From NCBI GenBank assembly GCA_039914705.1, contig JBDSOT010000097.1, positions 1-6,377 on the forward strand: DNA of 6,377 nucleotides. Direction: 5' to 3'. Source of the DNA: JBDSTW01 sp039914705. Lineage in GTDB: Bacteria; Pseudomonadota; Gammaproteobacteria; SURF-13. The position numbers and the translations under genes are program-made. The notes under the pieces are model-generated. The model was not told the DNA's origin, did no database searches, and saw nothing but the letters and a program-made list of their open reading frames with translations. Below are positions 1 to 5,589 of this stretch, in pieces (within the stretch, counting starts at the first letter, position 1; each line of letters begins with the position of its first letter).

Positions 1-172
1 CCTCCGGTGAGGCACCCTTGAATACCGTGGTGATGCGCACGCGGTCGAGTTCCACCACCGGAAACATCTCTTGCGGCATGGCGGAATAGCTCAACAGGCC
101 GGCGAGCACGATCAGCACCACCATAAGATTGGCGAGCAGCGGATTGTTCAGCGCGAAGCGGATCATGAACAT
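1..172 (-). CDS. RND efflux transporter, inner-membrane permease, N-terminus only (partial)
   Basis: This is the first 57 codons of a proton-driven RND (resistance-nodulation-division) pump; the rest lies beyond the left edge. The start reads MFMIRFALNNPLLANL, followed by one hydrophobic helix at about residues 12-30 (TM1). Then comes the family-typical 'MPQEMFP' segment (residues 32-38) and a periplasmic strand ending in 'FKGASPE' (51-57), which matches the 'PGASPEEVE' region of HAE-type RND pumps. Two in-frame ATGs exist, at 172 and 166. I chose 172 because the TAAGG at 184-188 (minus strand) is 11 nt away, versus 17 nt for the second. It lies 69 bp downstream of the adaptor gene on the same strand, so the two are very probably one operon. 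The substrate cannot be inferred from this fragment. Confidence 0.9.
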   Translation of the reverse strand, partial: MFMIRFALNNPLLANLMVVLIVLAGLLSYSAMPQEMFPVVELDRVRITTVFKGASPE

Positions 173-183
173 AAATTGGAAAA

Positions 184-188
184 CCTTA
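184..188 (-). promoter_or_regulatory. Shine-Dalgarno of the RND pump gene
   Basis: The minus strand reads TAAGG, 11 nt before the ATG at 172. This is a moderate ribosome-binding site. Its spacing favours the first of two nearby in-frame ATG codons (172 rather than 166). Confidence 0.5.
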
Positions 189-192
189 GGTC

Positions 193-215
193 GTCATTAC
201 GTGTTCGGGAATGAC
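193..215. repeat. Decayed palindromic repeat of the GTCATTCCCG type
   Basis: GTCATT at 193-198 and AATGAC at 210-215 form perfect 6-bp inverted arms around an 11-nt centre that pairs poorly. The right half (TTCGGGAATGAC, 204-215) resembles the GTCATTCCCG...CGGGAATGAC dispersed repeats seen between genes in several proteobacteria (dRS3-like elements in Neisseria are one example). It sits between the adaptor and pump genes and would form a weak hairpin in their mRNA. Assignment to a repeat family is inference; only the inverted arms are seen directly. Confidence 0.4.
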
Positions 216-241
216 ATAAGAGAGCGTTAATCAGCCGTGGC

Positions 242-1414
242 TCATAACTGCGCCACCACCCGCTCGCCATCGGCCAGCGCCGCCACATCACGCGCCACTA
301 TTTTTTCTCCCACCTGCACACCCGCAGTAATAACCTGGACATCCTGCACACGCGCTCCGAGTTTGACCTGTGTGCGTTGAGCTATGCCGTTACGCACAGT
401 GAACACATAAGCACTCCCTTCGTCCTGTTCCACTGCCGCCACCGGCACGACCAGGACATTGCGCAGGGGCGTCAGAGGCAACTCGGCCGCAGCCAGCGTA
501 CCTGGCAGCAGGCCACGTCCCGGCAGGCGCAGGCGCACCGCGTAAGTATGTGTGGCAAGATTGGGATCTGATTGCAAGGCCACTACCTCGGCCATAGTCT
601 GCACCGGAGTTGCTGGATCGCCCGCACGCACTTTAACCTGCTGACCCAGCTTCAGGGCGGCCGCGCTGGCACCCGCAACCTCCACATACAAATCGAGCTG
701 TTCAATATCGAGCAATTCCACGGCTGGCACATTGGGCGCGACCGCATCCCCCGGCTGCACATGGACAGCATTGACGATGCCGCTGAACGGGGCCTTCAAG
801 CTGGTGCGCTCAAGATTACGCGCCGCGCGGCTCACCGCCGCCTCGCGCTGCCGGAGGGTGGCCTGCGCCGTGTCCGTACTGTAACGCAGGCGCGCCAACT
901 CGGATTGCAGTTGCAACAGCCGTGCACGTGCCTCATCGGCTTGGGCCTTGGAGGCTAGAGCATCACGCCCCAGACGTTCAAACCGCTCCACGGCCTGCGC
1001 CTGCAGGTCTTTTTCGCGCCCGGCCAGGGCCAGCAGTTCGCGATCACGCGCACTGCTGGCCCGAGCCTGCTCCAACTGTGCCTGGACATCGGCCAGCGCA
1101 TCCTGATAGTCGCCATCTGGCAGCGTCAGCAGCACCTGGCCTGCCTCCACGCGCTGTCCCGGCTCCACCTTGCGCTCAGCCAGCTGCCCGGCTAATTCGA
1201 ATTGCAGCACCGCCTTGCGCGCCGCCTGAAGCCGCCCTGTTACCGTGTCTATGGCAGCAAGATCCCGCACGGATACGTCGGCCACGGCCACGTGCGTAGG
1301 TGGCGTCTCTTTCAAATCGGCCCGCTGGACAGGCTTCGTCCATACCAATAGGGTCACGACCAAACCGATGCCCACCAGCAGAAAAATGAAATACTTTTTT
1401 GGCGTCTTGTTCAA
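242..1414 (-). CDS. RND efflux periplasmic adaptor subunit (membrane-fusion protein, HlyD/AcrA-like)
   Basis: This is the periplasmic adaptor that links an inner-membrane RND pump to an outer-membrane channel; 390 aa from the chosen start. Domains in order: a single N-terminal membrane anchor (about 8-25) after a basic stretch (NKTPKK); the first half of the lipoyl-like barrel-sandwich (about 70-103, with 'VEPGQRVEAGQVLL'); a long Ala/Arg/Gln/Glu-rich alpha-helical hairpin (about 103-203); the second lipoyl half ('LKAPFSGIVNAVHVQPGDAV', 206-225); a beta-barrel; and a membrane-proximal C-terminal domain (about 315-390). There is no lipobox Cys, so it is anchored by the helix rather than as a lipoprotein. 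Start choice: an ATG at 1468 would add 18 residues, but it lies inside a good -10 hexamer and lacks a Shine-Dalgarno. The TTG at 1414 has AGG 6 nt upstream and gives a natural N-terminus (basic stretch, then helix). The frame stays open to a TTG at 1519. The RND pump gene follows directly. Function is certain at family level; the exported compound is unknown. Confidence 0.92.
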   Translation of the reverse strand: MNKTPKKYFIFLLVGIGLVVTLLVWTKPVQRADLKETPPTHVAVADVSVRDLAAIDTVTGRLQAARKAVLQFELAGQLAERKVEPGQRVEAGQVLLTLPDGDYQDALADVQAQLEQARASSARDRELLALAGREKDLQAQAVERFERLGRDALASKAQADEARARLLQLQSELARLRYSTDTAQATLRQREAAVSRAARNLERTSLKAPFSGIVNAVHVQPGDAVAPNVPAVELLDIEQLDLYVEVAGASAAALKLGQQVKVRAGDPATPVQTMAEVVALQSDPNLATHTYAVRLRLPGRGLLPGTLAAAELPLTPLRNVLVVPVAAVEQDEGSAYVFTVRNGIAQRTQVKLGARVQDVQVITAGVQVGEKIVARDVAALADGERVVAQL

Positions 1415-1420
1415 AATCTG

Positions 1421-1426
1421 CCTATC
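1421..1426 (-). promoter_or_regulatory. Shine-Dalgarno supporting the TTG start of the adaptor gene
   Basis: The minus strand reads GATAGG followed by 6 nt and then TTG at 1414. The AGG core is short but well spaced. It is the only reasonable ribosome-binding site I see near any candidate start of this gene. Confidence 0.4.
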
Positions 1427-1466
1427 GTCGGGATAAAGCTTGGGATAAAAGATTGAAGAAAAAACC

Positions 1467-1494
1467 ATTCTATGCGATTTTAGGCACCTGTGAA
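1467..1494 (-). promoter_or_regulatory. Predicted sigma70 promoter of the efflux operon
   Basis: On the minus strand TTCACA (plus positions 1489-1494) is followed by a 16-nt spacer and TAGAAT (1467-1472). Each hexamer has one mismatch to TTGACA/TATAAT. Transcription would begin near 1459-1460, leaving about 45 nt before the TTG start at 1414. The ATG at 1466-1468 overlaps the -10 box, so it would not be on this transcript. This is a prediction from sequence only. Confidence 0.5.
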
Positions 1495-1531
1495 AAATCG
1501 GCAGCCGGCAGTTGGACAAGAAATATCCGGT

Positions 1532-1559
1532 TTTACACCACCAGCACGCGAATTATAAA
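1532..1559 (+). promoter_or_regulatory. Predicted sigma70 promoter of lptD-surA-pdxA
   Basis: TTTACA (1532-1537), a 16-nt spacer and TATAAA (1554-1559) give two hexamers with one mismatch each. The start of transcription would be about 1566, some 33 nt before the preferred lptD start at 1599. The -10 box lies within a short AT-rich dyad, GAATT-ATA-AATTC (1550-1562), which might be an operator or simply part of the promoter. I found no convincing sigmaE-type promoter (GGAACTT/TCAAA-like), although sigmaE controls this operon in E. coli. Confidence 0.55.
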
Positions 1560-1598
1560 TTCACCCGCGAACTCTCAAGACAGAATATCCAACCGAAA

Positions 1599-3920
1599 TT
1601 GAATAAAGTGCACCTTCAGCGGCAACTCCCCCTCATCCTGCTCGGCTTGATGACCGTTCATTCTATCCAGGCGGCACCTGCTATGCCGTTAAATGTACTG
1701 AACGCGGACTGGCAACTCTGCGGAGAACCCGCACAGGATCATGCGCATGCGGCTGATTCGCTAGTCGATAGTACAGACCAGGCCACTTATCTGGATGCCG
1801 ACGAAAGCGAGGCGTTACGTAATGAGATATTTAATTTTCGCGGTAATGTGCTGGCACGGCGTGCCGGTCAGCAACTTGAAGCCGACACCCTGAGCTACGA
1901 CAAACCCAAAGATACGGCGAACGCCCAAGGCAATGTCCGTTATCGCAAAGACGACCTGACGCTGGAAGGTGAATCGGCCGTTATCCAGCTCGGCAACAGC
2001 ACCGGCCATGTTGATGAGGCGCAATACCGGCTCGCCAGCCGGCATGCACGCGGCGATGCCTCACGCATCATTCTTGAGGGCGAAAACAACACACGCATCA
2101 AGCGCGCACGCTATACAACCTGTAATCCGGGCAATAACGACTGGTATCTTGAATCCAACGACATCAAACTGGATCACGCCAAGGCCGTGGGCACGGCACG
2201 CAATGTGTGGATTGAATTCAAGGGTGTGCCGATCTTTTACACACCCTACATCAGCTTTCCGCTCAACAACGAACGCAAGTCCGGATTTCTCACACCGGGC
2301 TTTGGCAGTTCCGAGGAGGTCGGTGCCGAACTGCGCACGCCGTATTATTTCAACATCGCCCCCGGTCGCGATGCGACACTTACCTCGCGGCTCACCTCCA
2401 AACGTAATTTACAACTGATCGGGGAATTCCGTTACCTCAATCCCGCCAATTCCGGCGAGATGAATCTCGGTTATCTGCCCTACGATCCGCTGTTCGACGA
2501 CGACCGCCTGTTCCTGTCGCTACGCCATCGCGCAAGCCTCAGCCCACGCTGGAGCGGCTACCTGGACTATAACTATGTCTCGGACAATAAATACTTCGCG
2601 GAATTAGGCACCAGTCTGAGCGTGGCGAGCACCACATTTCTGGATCGCCGCGCCGAGATAAATTATCGGGGTGATTTCTGGTCTGCCAGCGGACGCTTGC
2701 AGGGTTACCAGACCGTTGACGAAACCCTGCCGGGAAGCCAACGCCCGTATCAGCGGCTACCGCAATTTTTGCTCAATGCTAATTTACCCAACCAGGCCTT
2801 CGGCTCCACCTATTTATTCAACGGTGAATATGCCAACTTCGAGCGCCGGGATAGCGTTACCGGTCAACGCGTCGATATTCAGCCCGGCGTCAGCCTGCCG
2901 TTCAGCAATGTCTCTGGCTTCATCACACCTACCCTTAACCTGCGCCATACGCAATACAGCCTGGCGGATGAACCGGCGGGCACCGCTGCCGCCGAGGCGC
3001 GCACCTTGCCCATCTTCAGTCTCGACGGCGGTGCCTTCTTCGAACGCAACACCTCAATATTTTCGAACCGGCTGGTGCAAACGCTCGAACCGCGTCTGTT
3101 CTATTTATATGTACCCTATGACGACCAGTCCGATCTGCCGGTATTCGACACCGGCCTGCTGGATTTTAATTTCACGCGTCTGTTTCAAACCAATCGCTTC
3201 AGCGGTGCTGATCGCCTGGGCGATGCCAATCAGGTCACGCTGGCATTAACCTCGCGCCTGCTCGACAGCGGGACCGGCGTTGAACGATTGAATCTACGCA
3301 TGGGCCAGATACGCTATTTTCGCGACCGCAAGGTGACGCTGCCGGGGCAACCCATCGAAACCAAAAATGCATCTGACATCATTTTTGAGGCCGACACTGC
3401 ACAGCTAATCAAGAACTGGAGTGCCAATACCACCCTGCTGTTCAATCCGAACGCGTCACGCATTGACCGCAGCGCGTTCGGTGTTCGCTACCAACCGGAT
3501 CAGAAGCGCTACCTTGATCTTTCCTATCGTTATCGCGACAACAGTTTCGAGCCGGCCTTTATTGCAGCGCGACGCGAACTGCTTCACCAGACCGATGTCA
3601 TAGCGCTGTGGCCGCTGATGCAGAAGCCCGACCAGCGTATCAACGGTGTGGCGCGCTGGAATTACTCACTGGAGGCAGACCGTACCCTTGAGTTCCTGCT
3701 CGGTGTAGAATACGACACCTGCTGTTACGCCTTCCGCATCGCCGCCCGGCGTTTCGTAAACGATATCGGCGGGGAAACCAACAACGGCATCTTCGTGCAA
3801 CTTGAGTTAAAGGGCCTGACCAGCTTCGGCGGCCAGGGCCGCAAGGGACTCGAAGGCTTCCTGGAAACCCGGCCGGACGACCGCGGTTACGGCAGTCTGG
3901 GTTATCAGGGCACTCGCTAG
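1599..3920 (+). CDS. lptD: LPS-assembly protein LptD (OstA/Imp), outer-membrane beta-barrel
   Basis: LptD with its lipoprotein plug LptE forms the translocon that inserts LPS into the outer leaflet of the outer membrane. From the TTG at 1599 it is 773 aa, close to the 784 aa of E. coli LptD. Seen in order: a signal peptide (residues 1 to about 25, hydrophobic core PLILLGLM, ending SIQA); an OstA/LptA-like periplasmic jellyroll (about 71-195, with 'FNFRGNVLARRAGQQLEAD'); then the transmembrane barrel from about 215 to the end, rich in alternating aromatic strands. There are exactly four cysteines: C41, C175 and the adjacent pair C708-C709. This mirrors E. coli C31, C173, C724 and C725, whose two long-range disulfides activate the translocon. 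Start choice: no ATG precedes residue 18. The upstream TTG at 1512 lies before the predicted promoter, while 1599 (or GTG at 1608) gives a proper signal peptide. No clear Shine-Dalgarno is visible. It is first gene of the operon, with surA 12 bp downstream. Confidence 0.97.
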   Translation: MNKVHLQRQLPLILLGLMTVHSIQAAPAMPLNVLNADWQLCGEPAQDHAHAADSLVDSTDQATYLDADESEALRNEIFNFRGNVLARRAGQQLEADTLSYDKPKDTANAQGNVRYRKDDLTLEGESAVIQLGNSTGHVDEAQYRLASRHARGDASRIILEGENNTRIKRARYTTCNPGNNDWYLESNDIKLDHAKAVGTARNVWIEFKGVPIFYTPYISFPLNNERKSGFLTPGFGSSEEVGAELRTPYYFNIAPGRDATLTSRLTSKRNLQLIGEFRYLNPANSGEMNLGYLPYDPLFDDDRLFLSLRHRASLSPRWSGYLDYNYVSDNKYFAELGTSLSVASTTFLDRRAEINYRGDFWSASGRLQGYQTVDETLPGSQRPYQRLPQFLLNANLPNQAFGSTYLFNGEYANFERRDSVTGQRVDIQPGVSLPFSNVSGFITPTLNLRHTQYSLADEPAGTAAAEARTLPIFSLDGGAFFERNTSIFSNRLVQTLEPRLFYLYVPYDDQSDLPVFDTGLLDFNFTRLFQTNRFSGADRLGDANQVTLALTSRLLDSGTGVERLNLRMGQIRYFRDRKVTLPGQPIETKNASDIIFEADTAQLIKNWSANTTLLFNPNASRIDRSAFGVRYQPDQKRYLDLSYRYRDNSFEPAFIAARRELLHQTDVIALWPLMQKPDQRINGVARWNYSLEADRTLEFLLGVEYDTCCYAFRIAARRFVNDIGGETNNGIFVQLELKGLTSFGGQGRKGLEGFLETRPDDRGYGSLGYQGTR

Positions 3921-3922
3921 GA
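3919..3922 (+). promoter_or_regulatory. Shine-Dalgarno of surA overlapping the lptD stop codon
   Basis: AGGA at 3919-3922 shares its AG with the TAG stop of lptD (3918-3920) and is 10 nt before the surA ATG. The overlap suggests that ribosomes finishing lptD can assist initiation at surA (inference). Confidence 0.5.
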
Positions 3923-3932
3923 ATACTATTTC

Positions 3933-5474
3933 ATGAAGTTTTTATCACTTTTTCTGTTGCCGTTTGTTTTATTTGTTGCCGATAGCTCACTGTCCCACGC
4001 CGCGGGCATCGACCCTGATTTCGAATCCGGTATTGAACTGGGTCCCGAACCAACGGACCAATCGAGCACTGGCGCGGATACAGAACCCGGCTTCGATCTG
4101 GGCGCGGAACCCGCTGCGGAACCCGGCCTTGGTCTTGGCACCCAGCCAACCATTACGCCCAGCCCTGAATCCGTCCCTGATACGGCCCCCGCACCCGCCA
4201 ACGAACCCGCAATTGCCACTCCCGGCGACAGTACCTACACCTCCGGCATCGCCCCGCTTGATCGCATTCTGGCCGTGGTGAATAACGATGTCATAACGCA
4301 GAGCGATCTCGACCTGCAAACACGTACCGTGGTGCAGCAGCTACGTCAACGCAACGCACAAATCCCGCCCGACGACGTACTGCAAAAGCAGGTGCTGGAG
4401 CGCGCTATCATGAAGCGGTTGCAGTTACAGATGGCCGCGAGAACCGGCATCCGCGTTGATGACGACACTCTCAACCGTGCTATCGAAACCATCGCCAAGC
4501 AAAATAATTTATCAATTGATCAGTTCCGCGAAGTGCTGGCACGCGATAAATTTGATTTTGCAGCCTTCCGCGAAGACATCCGCGACGAAATCATCATCAG
4601 CCGTCTGCGTCAGCGCGAGATCGGCAATAAAATTACTGTCACCGACCAGGAAGTGCAAAACTATCTGGACAATCAAAAGGTACAGGGCGCAAGCTCCGGT
4701 ACCGATTATCAAATAGCCCAGATATTGATTGCACTTCCCGAGGCACCCTCCCCCGAGCAAGTGCAGACCGCGAAGGCAAAGGCGCAAAAGGTGCTTGATG
4801 ACTTGCACGCCGGCGCAGATTTTACGCAGACCGCCGCTGCGGTCTCCGATGGTCAGCAGGCATTGGAGGGCGGTAATCTCGGCTGGCTGAGCGCCGCGCA
4901 ACTGCCGACCAATTTCGCAGACGTGGTTCCCAACATGAAATCCGGCGACATCAGTGAACTTATCCGTAGCCCAAGCGGCTTCCACATCGTTAAGCTGCTC
5001 GACAAGCGCGGCGACGGGGCGAGCGTCATCAAGCAGACCCAGGCGCGCCATATCCTGATTCACACCAATGAACTCACCTCCGATCAGGATGCGGAAACGC
5101 GCCTGGCGCAACTCAAACAGCGCATTGACGGCGGCGAAGATTTTGCCGCGCTCGCGCGTTCCCACTCAGAAGATGCGGCCAGCGCGATTAATGGCGGATC
5201 GCTGGGCTGGGTCAGCCCCGGCGATCTGGTTCCTCAATTCGAGGCGGCCATGAATGCCCTCGAACCGGGGAAAACCAGCGAGCCATTCCAAACCCAGTTC
5301 GGCTGGCATATCGTGCAGGTCGTTGAACGGCGCGATCATGACAATACCGCAGACCTTCAAAAATCCAAGGCCCGTGAGGCCATCCGTCAACGCAAGGGTG
5401 ACGAAGCCTTGCAGGCCTGGCTGCGCATGCTGCGCGATGAGGCCTATATTGAATTCAAGACCGAGGAAGAGTAA
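3933..5474 (+). CDS. surA: Periplasmic chaperone / peptidyl-prolyl cis-trans isomerase SurA
   Basis: SurA binds unfolded outer-membrane proteins in the periplasm and delivers them to the BAM complex; it also catalyses proline isomerisation. At 513 aa it is clearly longer than the 428-aa E. coli protein. Seen in order: a signal peptide (1-23, cleavage likely after SHA); an acidic, Pro/Gly-rich low-complexity stretch (about 25-104) with repeated LGxEP-like motifs; the SurA N-terminal chaperone domain (about 106-247, starting 'LDRILAVVNNDVIT'); parvulin domain 1 (about 258-360, with 'GGNLGW' and 'FHIVKL'); parvulin domain 2 (about 368-467, with 'ARHILI', 'GGSLGW' and 'WHIVQV'); and a C-terminal helix (about 470-505). 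Domain 2 keeps the His of the 'ARHIL' strand. Domain 1 has Gln (263) in its place, so domain 2 is the better candidate for isomerase activity, as known in E. coli. The ATG follows an SD overlapping the lptD stop. The added N-terminal linker is the one odd feature. Confidence 0.96.
   Translation: MKFLSLFLLPFVLFVADSSLSHAAGIDPDFESGIELGPEPTDQSSTGADTEPGFDLGAEPAAEPGLGLGTQPTITPSPESVPDTAPAPANEPAIATPGDSTYTSGIAPLDRILAVVNNDVITQSDLDLQTRTVVQQLRQRNAQIPPDDVLQKQVLERAIMKRLQLQMAARTGIRVDDDTLNRAIETIAKQNNLSIDQFREVLARDKFDFAAFREDIRDEIIISRLRQREIGNKITVTDQEVQNYLDNQKVQGASSGTDYQIAQILIALPEAPSPEQVQTAKAKAQKVLDDLHAGADFTQTAAAVSDGQQALEGGNLGWLSAAQLPTNFADVVPNMKSGDISELIRSPSGFHIVKLLDKRGDGASVIKQTQARHILIHTNELTSDQDAETRLAQLKQRIDGGEDFAALARSHSEDAASAINGGSLGWVSPGDLVPQFEAAMNALEPGKTSEPFQTQFGWHIVQVVERRDHDNTADLQKSKAREAIRQRKGDEALQAWLRMLRDEAYIEFKTEEE
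4032..4148 (+). repeat. Degenerate LGxEP repeats in the SurA N-terminal linker
   Basis: This part of surA encodes residues 34-72. Similar heptads recur there: IELGPEP (34-40), FDLGAEP (54-60) and the more divergent LGLGTQP (66-72), within an acidic, Pro/Gly-rich stretch. The DNA copies differ at several positions, so this looks like an old amplification or composition-driven similarity rather than a fresh tandem duplication. No fold is recognisable; the segment is probably disordered. Confidence 0.6.
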
Positions 5475-5490
5475 GCCTTTAAGCAAAGGC
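5475..5490 (+). other. Small hairpin directly after the surA stop codon
   Basis: GCCTTT (5475-5480) and AAAGGC (5485-5490) are perfect inverted arms around a 4-nt AAGC loop, starting at the base after TAA. No run of T follows (the next bases are CCCGGTACC), so this is not a canonical intrinsic terminator. It could act as an mRNA 3'-end stabiliser or a weak pause before pdxA, or have no role. Confidence 0.4.
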
Positions 5491-5508
5491 CCCGGTACCT
5501 TACACAAG

Positions 5509-5540
5509 CTGGATTCCCGCGCGCGTGGAAATGGCGAAAG
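5509..5540. repeat. Decayed copy of a CTGGATTCCCGC...GCGGGAATGACGAAAG palindromic repeat
   Basis: The left half CTGGATTCCCGC (5509-5520) matches a form of dispersed intergenic repeat I recall from proteobacterial genomes. The right half, GTGGAAATGGCGAAAG (5525-5540), differs from GCGGGAATGACGAAAG at three positions, all transitions. The core 5513-5532 still forms an imperfect 10-bp inverted repeat (ATTCCCGCGC against GCGTGGAAAT). The inverted structure is seen directly; membership of a repeat family is from memory and needs a genome-wide search. It occupies the surA-pdxA gap (5475-5589), where I see no gene. Confidence 0.45.
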
Positions 5541-5589
5541 ATATTCGAGTCAGCTGCTCCTGTAATCAGTATTCCCTGCATAACGATAA

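Noticed and set aside
233..242. AGCC-GT-GGCT palindrome just after the adaptor stop codon
   Set aside because: Only a 4-bp stem with a 2-nt loop and no T-tract follows on the minus strand; too small to call a terminator.
377..1299. Plus-strand open frames (377-571, 572-958, 922-1299) opposite the adaptor gene
   Set aside because: The minus-strand adaptor has complete domain architecture; these frames have no recognisable domain or Shine-Dalgarno.
1569..1599. Possible sigmaE promoter, GAACTC at 1569-1574, upstream of lptD
   Set aside because: There is no TCAAA/TCTGA-like -10 at 16-17 nt spacing, and transcription would start at or after the likely lptD start codon.
3926..4319. Long minus-strand open frames opposite the start of surA (3926-4219 and 3987-4319)
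   Set aside because: They lie antisense to the low-complexity SurA linker, whose skewed composition removes stop codons in other frames. The translations are Gly/Ser/Pro-rich with no recognisable domain, and surA itself is certain.
4512..5165. 217-codon minus-strand open frame opposite the middle of surA
   Set aside because: It is fully contained within clear SurA chaperone and parvulin coding sequence, and its translation resembles no family I know. It is a shadow of codon bias.
5561..5566. TGTAAT as a -10 box for a separate pdxA promoter
   Set aside because: No acceptable -35 hexamer occurs at 16-18 nt upstream, and no extended -10 TG is present.
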